DNA from: Pseudomonadota bacterium
GTDB lineage: Bacteria; Bdellovibrionota; UBA1018
NCBI GenBank assembly: GCA_027485695.1
Contig: JAIXQO010000004.1
Coordinates: 444,408-508,407, forward strand
Direction of reading: 5' to 3'
DNA length: 64,000 nucleotides
Numbering within the stretch: the first letter of the stretch is position 1; each line of letters starts with the position of its first letter. Below the pieces are notes generated by a model. That model was not told the DNA's origin. It made no database searches and was given only the letters and a program-made list of their open reading frames with translations. The translations under genes were made by a program, and so were the position numbers. Below, piece by piece: positions 1 through 8,248 of this stretch.

Positions 1-113
1 CGGCGTGCGGTCGCAACGGGAAATTGAACTACGGCACGTCCGTTCTGGGTTTCTCTTCGGATCGGGTCCGCACCCAATCGACCTAACAAAGTCACTCGAT
101 TCACGTCTTTCAT
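1..113 (-). CDS. ssb: Single-stranded DNA-binding protein, N-terminal part (gene runs off the left edge)
   Basis: The reverse strand reads from an ATG at 113 to the window edge and gives 37 residues beginning MKDVNRVTLLGRLGADPI and continuing to VVQFPVATAR. This matches the first OB-fold strands of bacterial SSB, where an N-V/K-x-x-L-x-G-x-L-x-x-D-P opening is followed by a F-x-x-A-T-x-R segment. SSB coats single-stranded DNA in replication, repair and recombination. An AGGAGAG ribosome binding site lies just upstream of the ATG (about 126-132), which fixes the start. Only the N-terminus is visible, so length, the acidic C-terminal tip and any operon partner cannot be judged. It is divergent from pal. 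Confidence 0.9.
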   Translation of the reverse strand, partial: MKDVNRVTLLGRLGADPIRRETQNGRAVVQFPVATAR

Positions 114-148
114 GTAAAAACTCTCCTTATAAATGATTAGATGAAAAT

Positions 149-162
149 GCGTTCATGAACGC
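149..162. promoter_or_regulatory. Perfect 14-bp palindrome upstream of ssb (possible operator)
   Basis: GCGTTCATGAACGC is a perfect 14-bp palindrome, 36 bp upstream of the ssb start codon in the ssb-pal divergent region. Its position suits a repressor site, and ssb is SOS-controlled in several bacteria. The sequence does not match the LexA site known for Bdellovibrio (TTAC-N3-GTAA), so the regulator is unknown. Chance occurrence cannot be excluded. Confidence 0.35.
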
Positions 163-319
163 CAAAACCCAGTGCCGGTTCCATGCCGCCGAACGGAGAT
201 TGGGCCACCCGAGACGGTTTGTTTTATGTCAAAAGGGCAATTTACGTTTTTAACCGGGCCAAAAATCAGGTAATCTAGACCCAACTGAAAATCTTAATTC
301 CCGAAATCCAGGAGAAATC

Positions 320-829
320 ATGAAAAAACACGGAGCTTTAGTCGCCGCAACTCTCGCAATCTTCCTCACCTTCGCTGGATGTAAATCCGCCAAGAAGGCA
401 GACGACAGCGAAGGCGCCGGCGGAATTTCCAGCGAGAACATGGGCACGGGCGCCGACGATAACCTGATGGGTGATTCGGATTCCGGACGTGCCATGGGCC
501 TCCAGACGGTTTACTTCAAGTACGACTCCTCGGAAATTGATCCAGATGGCAAAACGGCGCTCGACGCGAACGTTGCAATTCTCAAGGCTAACCCAGCCGT
601 CAAGGTTCAAGTCGAAGGTCATTGCGACCAACGCGGCGGAATCCAGTACAACGTCGCTCTGGGCGAAAAACGCGCAAACTCGGTCAAAGCCTACCTGAAA
701 AAAGCGGGTGTATCGGCGGACCGAATTTCGATCATTAGCTACGGCAAAGAAAAACTCGTCGACTCTTCGATGACCGAAGAAGCTTACGGCAAGAACCGCC
801 GCGGCAATTTCGTCATCACGGCGAAGTAA
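320..829 (+). CDS. pal: Peptidoglycan-associated outer-membrane lipoprotein Pal
   Basis: 169 residues. A lipoprotein signal peptide ends in a lipobox (TFAGC) with Cys21 as the predicted lipidated residue, followed by an acidic, glycine-rich linker to about residue 60. The rest is an OmpA/Pal peptidoglycan-binding domain: VYFKYDSSEI, then GHCDQRG around residue 100, then YNVALGEKRAN, where the Asp and Arg bind meso-diaminopimelate in Pal. Pal tethers the outer membrane to peptidoglycan and partners TolB. The start has a good CCAGGAG ribosome binding site. It heads a rightward run with other envelope lipoproteins; tolQRAB are not in this window. Confidence 0.95.
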   Translation: MKKHGALVAATLAIFLTFAGCKSAKKADDSEGAGGISSENMGTGADDNLMGDSDSGRAMGLQTVYFKYDSSEIDPDGKTALDANVAILKANPAVKVQVEGHCDQRGGIQYNVALGEKRANSVKAYLKKAGVSADRISIISYGKEKLVDSSMTEEAYGKNRRGNFVITAK

Positions 830-844
830 TCAAGGATCATCGAT

Positions 845-1363
845 TTGATAGGAACTTTGCATTCCTTAAAATCAGAAATCTCTCGGAAGGGGCTGCCTCG
901 GCGGCTCCTTCTTTTTTTCGTTGGTCTCACGTTAGCGGGATGCGCCGCATTGGGAACCCGTCGACCCGTTCAAGAAATGGCGGATACAGTCGCAGCGCTC
1001 AAAGCAGCGCGCGAAGTGGGTGCAGATTCCGTCGCCCCCGAGCTCTACCGTCAAGCGGTGGAGGCCTACACCAAGGCTCGAAACGAATACCGGTTTAAAA
1101 ACTTCTCGAGCGCCAAACTCGCTGCACTTCGCGCCAAACGCCTTGCCGAAGAAGCTGAATACCAAGCCGTGCTTCAGGGAGCGAACCGCAGTTCTCTCAT
1201 TCCTGTAGAGGAACCTCCTCCGCCACCGGAAGTGCCTTACGAAAGCTCGCCTCAAAACACCGAAGAACAACCAGCCCCAGAGTTCCAACTCGACGGCCAG
1301 ACATCGGGAGCAGGCGCTTCGCCAGCGCCGAGTGAGCAGCCCGCCCCACCACCTGGCGGTTGA
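845..1363 (+). CDS. DUF4398-type lipoprotein with proline-rich tail
   Basis: 172 residues starting at a TTG preceded by AAGGAT. No better ATG exists before the signal sequence. A basic n-region and hydrophobic stretch end in the lipobox LTLAGC (Cys33). Residues about 45-115 form one alanine-, lysine- and arginine-rich helical hairpin (APELYRQAVEAYTKA, SSAKLAALRAKRLAEEAE), the pattern of DUF4398 proteins, which resemble a single TPR-like helical pair. The last 55 residues are rich in Pro, Glu and Gln. The gene starts 15 bases after pal, so it is probably cotranscribed. Its function is unknown; a periplasmic or outer-membrane structural role beside Pal is inference. Confidence 0.85.
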   Translation: MIGTLHSLKSEISRKGLPRRLLLFFVGLTLAGCAALGTRRPVQEMADTVAALKAAREVGADSVAPELYRQAVEAYTKARNEYRFKNFSSAKLAALRAKRLAEEAEYQAVLQGANRSSLIPVEEPPPPPEVPYESSPQNTEEQPAPEFQLDGQTSGAGASPAPSEQPAPPPGG

Positions 1364-1453
1364 TCTCAGTGCCCTTCGACTCGTCTTGAGACTTGATCTC
1401 CTGAGCTCAAAACCTTGTCCCTTTTGCGATGAAATGAGAAACTAGGAATATCT

Positions 1454-2206
1454 ATGAAAAACCGGTCGATGAAACGAATTTCTACTCTTGCAGCCGCGCT
1501 GGCCATCACGCTCACGATCTCAGGTTGTCTCAAATCTCGCGCTCAACTTCACCGCGACACCGATGAGACCGAAGAAGCGCCACCGATGAAAGCAACCGTT
1601 ACCGAAGTGAAACCCAGCGGCGAGCAGGCGGCCCTGGTCGACGAAATGCGCACGGAAATCAACCGACTTCGTTCTCGCGTGGAGGAACTCGATCGCGCCA
1701 ACCACGATCTGAATACCGAGCAAGCGAAGCGACAAAAAGAACGTCAATCGGATACGACCGCGCTTGAAGCGAGAATCCAAGAACTCGAAACTGCCCAAGC
1801 GCAAATGATCGAGGCCCTCAAGAAAAAAGAAAAAGAGCGCACGACCGAAGACAACGTTGATCTTGTCGCCAAGGCCCTGAAATCATTTAAGACCAAGGAG
1901 TACCACGACACGGTGGAGACCTTGGATCAGTACCTGAAAAACCCAAAAGGTTCCCGCGCCGAAGAAGCTTATTTCCTACGCGGTGAGAGCCAATTCGCAC
2001 TCAAGCAATACAAGAAGGCGATCCTCGACTTCTCGGCGGTGAACGATAAGTTCCCGAAATCCAAAAAGGCGCCGCAATGCCTACTCAAAATCGCGCAGAG
2101 CTTCGAAGCGCTCGGTATGAAATCCGACGCCAAGATTTTCTACCAAGAGCTCGTCGATAAATTCCCGAAATCCGCCGAAGCTAAAAGGGCTTCTGCCAAG
2201 CTTTGA
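1454..2206 (+). CDS. YbgF/CpoB-like TPR lipoprotein
   Basis: 250 residues. A signal peptide ends in lipobox TISGC (Cys25). Residues about 55-125 are a charged coiled coil (INRLRSRVEELDRANHDL), as in the N-terminal trimerising part of CpoB/YbgF. Residues about 130-250 hold three TPR-like repeats with the typical AEEAYFLRGESQFALKQYKKA and KAPQCLLKIAQSFEALG pattern of the YbgF C-terminus. CpoB links Tol-Pal to septal peptidoglycan synthesis in Escherichia coli. Two things differ from CpoB: this protein carries a lipid anchor, and it sits after pal without the Tol genes. The start has an AGGA box. The stop overlaps the next gene by four bases. Confidence 0.85.
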   Translation: MKNRSMKRISTLAAALAITLTISGCLKSRAQLHRDTDETEEAPPMKATVTEVKPSGEQAALVDEMRTEINRLRSRVEELDRANHDLNTEQAKRQKERQSDTTALEARIQELETAQAQMIEALKKKEKERTTEDNVDLVAKALKSFKTKEYHDTVETLDQYLKNPKGSRAEEAYFLRGESQFALKQYKKAILDFSAVNDKFPKSKKAPQCLLKIAQSFEALGMKSDAKIFYQELVDKFPKSAEAKRASAKL

Positions 2207-3636
2207 TCCGAAAACTCATCCCCACTATTTGGCTCTCCGTGATGGCATTCGTTTCAACGACGGTGCATGCGGAGAGTTTTCGTTTATTCTACTCGCATGA
2301 CGGCATGGGCGAACTCGAGCCCTGCGGCTGTCGCGCGAATCCAATGGGCGGAGTCATCCGCCTAAAAAACGCGCTCAAGAAACAAGCGACCACATCACCG
2401 TCGATCTACGTCGATACGGGCAATAGTTATTTTGAATCGCGAGAAGTCGCGGGCTCGCTCAGGGAGCCGATTCGTATCCAGAGCGAAAAACTGGCCGAAG
2501 CGCATCGAGAATTGGGACTCAAGCTCTACGTTCCGGGCGACAAGGATTTCGCCCTCGGCCTGGACCACTTCAAGAAACTCGTAAAAATCTCAAAGATCAC
2601 TCCACTGAGCCTGAATCTCGAAGAGCGCGACGAAAAAACGAAATCCCATTTCTTTCAGCAGGAGTTCGTGACCAAAAGTGGGGACACCTCCTATCGGTTC
2701 GTCGGCCTGCACGGCACCGATCTCATTCTCCCCGAAGAACTCGTCGTAAAAAACCCAACCGAAGCCCTGAAGAAATACCTGGATGATAAACCACTCCAAA
2801 CAAACGAGAAACTGATCGTTCTCTCCGAACTGACACTCGAAAAAGACCGCACGCTCGCCGAGATGTTTACCAAGATCTCGCTCATCATCGGCTCGCGCGA
2901 CCAAGCATTTACTCAAACACCTATTACCGTCGGCTCGACTCTCATCGTGCAGACCAGTTACCGGAACCAATACCTGGGCATCGTGAATTTTAGCGACGAA
3001 TCTGCTCCCGTAGCGGAACTCATGGGCTTGGACGAATCTCTGGAATCGTCCCCAGATAAAAAACTGGTTCAGATCATTGCGAACTGGAAGAAATCGACCC
3101 GCAAATTTTCGAGTATCTCAACGCCTGCTGCCCAAAATTCGAGCAAACAATTCCAAACGTTCCCCAGCTGCGTGAGTTGCCACGACGGTATTTTTAAGTT
3201 TTGGATGGGTACACCTCACTCCCAAGCGCTCACGCCACTTTTGGCCAAAGACCAATTCTCTCAGCCGCAATGCTTGACCTGCCATACGCTCAAGCCAGAT
3301 CGCGGAGCACTCGTTCTAGAAAATGGCAAAAAACTCGGATGGACCGAACACGCGAGTTTCATGAAAGATCTCGCTCAATTCACCCGAACCGGCACTCCAG
3401 CTCCCAAACCTCAGCTCGAGCAGGTGAAACAAGCGTGGGGAGCCGTTCAGTGCGAGAACTGCCATGGACCCGCGGGCAACCACCCGTTCGAGGGTCAGAT
3501 GAAAAAAATCGTCCCCGAGACCACCTGCCTCAAGTGCCACACTGAAGAACGCGCTCCTTCGTGGTATGAAGGTAAACGACTCAAACCCGGCATCGTGGAT
3601 TTAAAAAAGAAACTGATCCAGTGCCCAGCGGGTTAA
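2203..3636 (+). CDS. Exported UshA-like metallophosphatase domain fused to a tetraheme cytochrome c domain
   Basis: 477 residues from a TTG that overlaps the previous stop (TTGA). A signal peptide ends near AHA-like VHA at residue 23. The N-terminal ~290 residues resemble the 5'-nucleotidase/UshA metallophosphatase fold (LFYSHDGMGELEPCGC, then YVDTGNSYF), but several usual metal ligands are replaced, for example SHD in place of the usual NDxH. The C-terminal part has four CXXCH heme sites: CVSCH about residue 323, CLTCH 357, CENCH 417 and CLKCH 442. This matches the architecture known as UshA-like multiheme proteins. It should be periplasmic. Substrate and redox partner are unknown; catalytic competence of the phosphatase part is doubtful. 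Confidence 0.85.
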   Translation: MIRKLIPTIWLSVMAFVSTTVHAESFRLFYSHDGMGELEPCGCRANPMGGVIRLKNALKKQATTSPSIYVDTGNSYFESREVAGSLREPIRIQSEKLAEAHRELGLKLYVPGDKDFALGLDHFKKLVKISKITPLSLNLEERDEKTKSHFFQQEFVTKSGDTSYRFVGLHGTDLILPEELVVKNPTEALKKYLDDKPLQTNEKLIVLSELTLEKDRTLAEMFTKISLIIGSRDQAFTQTPITVGSTLIVQTSYRNQYLGIVNFSDESAPVAELMGLDESLESSPDKKLVQIIANWKKSTRKFSSISTPAAQNSSKQFQTFPSCVSCHDGIFKFWMGTPHSQALTPLLAKDQFSQPQCLTCHTLKPDRGALVLENGKKLGWTEHASFMKDLAQFTRTGTPAPKPQLEQVKQAWGAVQCENCHGPAGNHPFEGQMKKIVPETTCLKCHTEERAPSWYEGKRLKPGIVDLKKKLIQCPAG

Positions 3637-3664
3637 TCCCGCCAGAAAGTTATCCCGTAGAACC

Positions 3665-4753
3665 ATGAGCTTGATCTTAGGAATCGAATCATCTTGCGAC
3701 GAATGCAGCGCCTCGGTTGTGCGCTATACGCCAGAGCACTGCGAAGCGCTCAGCGTGGAGACGTTCTCGCAGATCGATCTGCATCGACCGTACGGCGGCG
3801 TGGTCCCCGAAATCGCTTCGAGAAATCACCTCGAAACGATCATTCCGATGATCGATGCCGCTCTCAAAAGCGCAGGCGTCACCATGAAAGACATCGATGC
3901 CGTCGCCGTCACGAATCGTCCTGGCCTCGTGGGTGCGCTCCTCGTGGGTGTCAGTGCCGCCAAATCACTCGCCTACGCATTTGGAAAACCGCTGGTACCG
4001 GTGCATCACCTCGAGGGGCATCTCTGCTCGATCTACCTGAATTCTCCTGGAAAACCTCCCATAGAGCGAAACTCGCTCGAATACCCACTCATGACCCTGC
4101 TCGTGAGTGGTGGGCACTCACAACTTCACGCCATCGATACGGCTCCGGAACTCTGGACACCAGTAATGCTGGAGACCTCGCGAATCGGTCGTTCTCGCGA
4201 CGATGCCGCTGGCGAAGCGTTCGACAAAACGGCCAAGATCCTCGGTCTCCCCTATCCGGGCGGTCGCTACATCGATGAGCTTGCAAAAACCGGTGACGCA
4301 ACCAAGTACGCGTTCCCACGTGCGCTCCCTCAAAAAGATACGCTCGATTTTTCGTTCAGCGGGCTAAAAACCGCTGTACTCAACGAAGCACAAAAACTCG
4401 AGAACGCGGGGCGACTCGAAGAAGAAAAACCTAATCTCTGCGCCTCGCTTCAGCAAGCAATCATCGATGCACTCATCTCCAAAATGGAAATCGCCGTCCG
4501 TCGCCATCGCTCGCGAACGCTTTCGGTCGTGGGTGGGGTTGCGGCCAATTCACGTTTTCGCTCGATCTTAAATGAGCGCTGGAAATTCTGGGGACTCTCG
4601 TCGCCACCGATTTTTCCGAGCCCAGAATTTTGTACGGACAACGCTGCGATGATCGCGGCAGCCGGAGCATTTCGTTACCGCCAAGGTTTGGCCATTCAAG
4701 GTGAACAACTTCTCTGCTTGAACGCCTTTTCATCAGGAGCAATCGCACCATGA
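3665..4753 (+). CDS. tsaD: tRNA N6-adenosine threonylcarbamoyltransferase TsaD
   Basis: 362 residues, slightly longer than the usual ~340. TsaD transfers the threonylcarbamoyl group to A37 of ANN-decoding tRNAs, with TsaB and TsaE. Seen here: the N-terminal ILGIESSCDECSASVV, the metal-binding HHLEGH (His114/115 and His119), the VSGGHSQL nucleotide loop, GEAFDKTAKILGLPYPGG, and the C-terminal FCTDNAAMIA with the metal-ligand Asp near residue 325. No strong ribosome binding site is visible before the ATG. The stop overlaps the start of rsmA (ATGA), so the two are translationally coupled. Two RNA-modification genes in tandem fits an information-processing operon. Confidence 0.97.
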   Translation: MSLILGIESSCDECSASVVRYTPEHCEALSVETFSQIDLHRPYGGVVPEIASRNHLETIIPMIDAALKSAGVTMKDIDAVAVTNRPGLVGALLVGVSAAKSLAYAFGKPLVPVHHLEGHLCSIYLNSPGKPPIERNSLEYPLMTLLVSGGHSQLHAIDTAPELWTPVMLETSRIGRSRDDAAGEAFDKTAKILGLPYPGGRYIDELAKTGDATKYAFPRALPQKDTLDFSFSGLKTAVLNEAQKLENAGRLEEEKPNLCASLQQAIIDALISKMEIAVRRHRSRTLSVVGGVAANSRFRSILNERWKFWGLSSPPIFPSPEFCTDNAAMIAAAGAFRYRQGLAIQGEQLLCLNAFSSGAIAP

Positions 4754-5586
4754 GCGGAGCCAATCGTCGCAAAGCGTTCGGTCAACATTTTCTGATCGAT
4801 CAGAAAATCATCGACCAGATCGTCGACAAGACCTTTGCACTCGCTAAAAACGACCAAGCCAAAACCCTGATCGAGATCGGACCAGGTCCGGGAGCGATCA
4901 CTCGACCGCTCATTGAAAAATTTAAATCAGTCGGGAGCATCGAGAATTTTTTTATCGTCGAGATGGACCGCAGATTCGCGGATCACTGGCGCGAGACAAC
5001 TCAAGATCATTCAGAAGAAATCGTAGTAGTCAGCCAGGATTTTCTCAAAGTTGATCTCGAGCCGCTACTCGCGAAAACTCCCGTACACGTCGTGAGTAAC
5101 TTGCCGTATTCTTCGGGAACCGCGATTCTCCTTAAACTCTGCGAATATCCTGAGCGTATTCCGGCCATGACACTGATGTTCCAAAAAGAAGTAGCCGACC
5201 GCCTGCGCGCGGAACCGGATACCTCGGATTGGGGCAGCCTAAGCCTCTGGGTGCAAAACCGCTGGGACGTCGAACGCCTCTGCCTCGTTCCCGCGCGGGC
5301 CTTCCGCCCTCCACCGAAGGTGCTCTCCGAAGTCGTCGTCGTCACACCACGCAAGACCGTTCGCATCGCGGGCAGCGAGCAGAACCCAGCGCTCTGGAAT
5401 CAACTCTTGAGACTCGCCTTCGCCCAACGAAGAAAAATGCTTCGCTCATCGCTCCCAAAAGGCTCGCCTTTTATCATGGCGATGCTCGAGGCCGGCATTC
5501 CTGAAACCGAACGCGCCGAGCGCCTCACTTGGGATCAGTGGAATACCTGGTTCTCGAAGCTCGTTGCCATCAAATCAAAATCATGA
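4750..5586 (+). CDS. rsmA: 16S rRNA dimethyladenosine transferase RsmA (KsgA)
   Basis: 278 residues. It dimethylates A1518 and A1519 in helix 45 of 16S rRNA. Seen: the family opening RRKAFGQHFLID, the SAM-binding loop IEIGPGPGAIT (motif I), the acidic residue in FIVEMDR, and the catalytic NLPY at residues 117-120. The C-terminal helical domain is present (LLRLAFAQRRKMLRSSL). Its start overlaps the tsaD stop by four bases. A further ATG overlaps its own stop and opens a 15-codon frame (see the 5583 entry). Confidence 0.97.
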   Translation: MSGANRRKAFGQHFLIDQKIIDQIVDKTFALAKNDQAKTLIEIGPGPGAITRPLIEKFKSVGSIENFFIVEMDRRFADHWRETTQDHSEEIVVVSQDFLKVDLEPLLAKTPVHVVSNLPYSSGTAILLKLCEYPERIPAMTLMFQKEVADRLRAEPDTSDWGSLSLWVQNRWDVERLCLVPARAFRPPPKVLSEVVVVTPRKTVRIAGSEQNPALWNQLLRLAFAQRRKMLRSSLPKGSPFIMAMLEAGIPETERAERLTWDQWNTWFSKLVAIKSKS

Positions 5587-5630
5587 AAACGATCGTGATC
5601 CTGGGAACTGCCCGGGACGATTCGAAATGA
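5583..5630 (+). pseudogene. Possible 5' remnant of a flavodoxin-fold NAD(P)H-dependent reductase gene
   Basis: An ATG overlapping the rsmA stop (ATGA) opens 15 codons, MKTIVILGTARDDSK, before a TGA. The opening resembles the first strand and phosphate loop of NADPH-dependent FMN reductases (MK-x-I-x-V-I-L-G-S-x-R). Nothing recognisable continues in any frame to the porin gene at 5713. It may be a decayed gene start left by a deletion, or only a chance reading. Confidence is low. Confidence 0.25.
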
Positions 5631-5712
5631 AATACGTCGGCGCGCGCGACCACTGCGTCACCGATGATTAGACTGTTCACTAGAAACGTTCGGCGATACG
5701 CTGCTTTCATCC

Positions 5713-7035
5713 ATGTTCATCTTTCTGGCAGCGTTTCTCGCTCAATCTGCATCAGCGGCGGTCGGCACCTCTCTCGGATTCTCCTCTCAAGGTTCAAGCC
5801 TAGGCGGTATGACGGCAGCGCTCCCACGCGATGGAGCCTCCATTTTCCAGAACCCAGCCTCACTCTCGCGTCCTTCTCAGGGTAAATTTGAATTCCTCTG
5901 GTCTCTCATTTGGGCCGAGCCGCAGGTAACCGAAATTTCTTCTGTCCTAGTAGAGAACTCGACCAACTCAGATCGCAATTTCAGCGGTCCAGTCGATACT
6001 GATTATCCGACCGTGATCGGGCAAGCCATCGGTCTGAACTATCAATGGGCGAAATCGCCCATCAAACCAGCGTTTGGATTCCTCACCTACTTGCCGATCG
6101 ATCGATTCGCTCAGCTCGATTCCGGTGAACCTTTTCAGCCAGACTACGTACTCATGCGCTCGCGATTGCAAAAACCCGAATTCCATTTCGGTGGCAGCAT
6201 CCAACCATCCCCAGGATTTCGGATCGGAACCGGCGTTCAGCTCGGCGCGACCCTAAACTCTAAAACGAGTGTTTTTCTCCAGAGCAACTCCAGCACCACG
6301 AACTCGTCGTCGATGCGAATCGCAGCGAGCTTAAAAACCAAGGCGTCGCCCTATTTTGGAGTTCAGTGGGAACCGACGAGAACCTTTTTGACGGGGCTCA
6401 CGGTTCGCTTGCCACTGTCGAACCCGGAAACATTTCAAATTCGCGCGAGCGCCCGGACGATTGGCAACGTTGCGGCCCTGGATTTCAATTACAGTGCACT
6501 GGCTACCGCCTACTATGAACCGCTCACCGTCGAGTGGGGCAATCGACTAGAACTCACGCCGGACGTTGCCGTCTGGGGACAAGTCGACTACCAAGCTTGG
6601 TCAAGATTCGAGTCCCCTCAACTGGAAATTGAGCCACCGAGCACGACCCAATGCGCACCGAATTGTGGAGTCCAGTTCGCGCCCACTCGATACCCGAGTT
6701 TTACGACCCAAGACGTGATCGTGCCTCGAGTCGGGATGGAAATCCGAGCATTTCGCATGGGTTATGCCTACGAGCGTTCTATCTTTAAAAATGACGATTC
6801 AGCGGGAGCCAACAACATGGTGGACCCGAACAAACACCGTTTCTCAGCGGGCTACCGTTTCATGGGGACGTCGTTTCTAGAGACGGACCTACCGTGGACG
6901 ATCGATTGCCATGCGCTCTGGACGTACCTGGAGCGCCAGACGGTTCAACGAGCCACGGGTGAACTGGGAGCCCCAGGTTTTGATGTGGGCGGCAATCTTT
7001 TTGGCGCGGGCCTGTCCCTCAATCTTTCTCTCTAG
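5713..7035 (+). CDS. FadL/OmpP1-like outer-membrane beta-barrel protein
   Basis: 440 residues with a short signal peptide ending ASA near residue 16. The mature N-terminus GTSLGFSSQGSSLGGMTAALPRDGASIFQNPASL is the FadL/OMPP1 pattern: a small helical plug region with the conserved N-P-A. Alternating-residue strands follow, and the protein ends in a C-terminal aromatic/aliphatic strand (LSLNLSL), as outer-membrane barrels do. FadL-type barrels move hydrophobic compounds across the outer membrane; an acyl-CoA synthetase lies 1.2 kb downstream, which fits fatty-acid uptake but is only context. No strong ribosome binding site precedes the ATG, so the start is less certain than the identity. Confidence 0.85.
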   Translation: MFIFLAAFLAQSASAAVGTSLGFSSQGSSLGGMTAALPRDGASIFQNPASLSRPSQGKFEFLWSLIWAEPQVTEISSVLVENSTNSDRNFSGPVDTDYPTVIGQAIGLNYQWAKSPIKPAFGFLTYLPIDRFAQLDSGEPFQPDYVLMRSRLQKPEFHFGGSIQPSPGFRIGTGVQLGATLNSKTSVFLQSNSSTTNSSSMRIAASLKTKASPYFGVQWEPTRTFLTGLTVRLPLSNPETFQIRASARTIGNVAALDFNYSALATAYYEPLTVEWGNRLELTPDVAVWGQVDYQAWSRFESPQLEIEPPSTTQCAPNCGVQFAPTRYPSFTTQDVIVPRVGMEIRAFRMGYAYERSIFKNDDSAGANNMVDPNKHRFSAGYRFMGTSFLETDLPWTIDCHALWTYLERQTVQRATGELGAPGFDVGGNLFGAGLSLNLSL

Positions 7036-7106
7036 CGCGCGCCCTGCTCGAATAGACCCTGCATAGGAAACCTGATAACCTCTCTCTCACAGAGGCTGAA
7101 TCGATT

Positions 7107-7748
7107 ATGTTGAAGTATTTCCGATCGTTTTCCGGAATTCGCTCACTGCTGCGCAAACACTTCATTACCGGAGTGTTCGTTCTGATCCCGTTCGCGGTCG
7201 TCGCTTGGATCGCATCCAAGGTATTCCTGTTTTTCTGGTCGTTTCAGGAGTTCGTGCCAGACTCACTCCATCCAGATCAGCATTTCGATCCCGTCTCTGC
7301 GCAACTGCTCAACCTCTTGATCGTCCTCGCGCTCTCGTTTTTATTCATCATCAGCATCGCCATGCTCGGTTGGATCTCCAAACAGGTCATCGGCGCGCAG
7401 ATGATCAATCTCATCAGCCGCTGGATTGAACGGATCCCCGTCGTTCGTTCGATCTATGGATCGCTGAACCAGCTCATGAAAACGATGGGCAATGGCGACA
7501 AACAACAGTTTAGTCGAGTCGTGTACCTCGAGTATCCGCGCAAAGGTACCTACGCCCTCGCATTCGTCACCGGTCACGCAAAATCCGTGGACGGTATCCG
7601 AACCTACTTGAATGTCTATGTTCCAACGACGCCGAACCCAACCTCCGGTTTCCACCTCATCGTGGACGAAGCCGAAGTCAAAGACAGCCACATGAGCGTC
7701 GAAGAAGCGTTTAAAACCATCTTGTCGCTCGGGATCGCGCAATCGTGA
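7107..7748 (+). CDS. DUF502 family inner-membrane protein
   Basis: 213 residues with two clear membrane segments (GVFVLIPFAVVAWIASKVFLF around residues 22-42, and LLIVLALSFLFIISIAMLGW around 70-90). The conserved stretch IPVVRSIYGSLNQLMKTM and the later EYPRKGTYALAFVTG and VPTTPNPTSGF motifs identify the DUF502 family. In that family the T-x-x-N-P-T-S-G motif is diagnostic. Biochemical function is not established. The stop overlaps the smpB GTG start by four bases (GTGA), indicating coupling. Confidence 0.93.
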   Translation: MLKYFRSFSGIRSLLRKHFITGVFVLIPFAVVAWIASKVFLFFWSFQEFVPDSLHPDQHFDPVSAQLLNLLIVLALSFLFIISIAMLGWISKQVIGAQMINLISRWIERIPVVRSIYGSLNQLMKTMGNGDKQQFSRVVYLEYPRKGTYALAFVTGHAKSVDGIRTYLNVYVPTTPNPTSGFHLIVDEAEVKDSHMSVEEAFKTILSLGIAQS

Positions 7749-8248
7749 GCGGAAACAAACCGCCAGCCGAAAAACTCATCGCCTCGAACCCTGCCCGAGG
7801 CGACTATTTCGTCGAAGAAACCGTCGAAGCCGGTATCTCGCTGGTCGGCACCGAAGTCAAAAGCCTCCGCGAAACCTCGCCGAACATTCGCGATGCTTTC
7901 GTCGATATCCATCCGAAGAGCTCTACTCGACTCGAAGCATGGTTGCTCAACATGCACATCGCGCCATACTCACACGGCAATCTTCAGAACCATGAGCCGC
8001 TTCGCAAACGAAAACTCCTGCTCCACCGCCATCAAATCGAGCGCCTGAATGGCTCGCTCATTCGCGATGGAATGACGGTCATCCCGCTGCGTTTTTATTT
8101 CAAAGGCGGCAAGATCAAATGCGAACTCGGTGTCTGCAAAGGTAAGAAGCAACAGGACAAGCGGCAAGACATCAAACGCAAATCCGCAGACCGCGAGATC
8201 GAGCGCGCCATGAAAGCGTCCCGTAAATCCGGACGAGGTGAACGATAG
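7745..8248 (+). CDS. smpB: SsrA-binding protein SmpB
   Basis: 167 residues from a GTG start coupled to the previous gene. SmpB binds tmRNA and delivers it to stalled ribosomes in trans-translation. Seen: NPARGDYFVEETVEAGISLVGTEVKSLR, the HIAPYSHGN motif (family H-I-x-x-Y), RKRKLLLHRHQI, and GMTVIPLRFYFKGGKIKCELGVCKGKK, followed by a basic C-terminal tail that inserts into the ribosomal decoding channel. The length is about normal with a slightly extended tail. The stop overlaps the next GTG start by one base. The tmRNA gene itself was not seen in this window. Confidence 0.97.
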   Translation: MSGNKPPAEKLIASNPARGDYFVEETVEAGISLVGTEVKSLRETSPNIRDAFVDIHPKSSTRLEAWLLNMHIAPYSHGNLQNHEPLRKRKLLLHRHQIERLNGSLIRDGMTVIPLRFYFKGGKIKCELGVCKGKKQQDKRQDIKRKSADREIERAMKASRKSGRGER

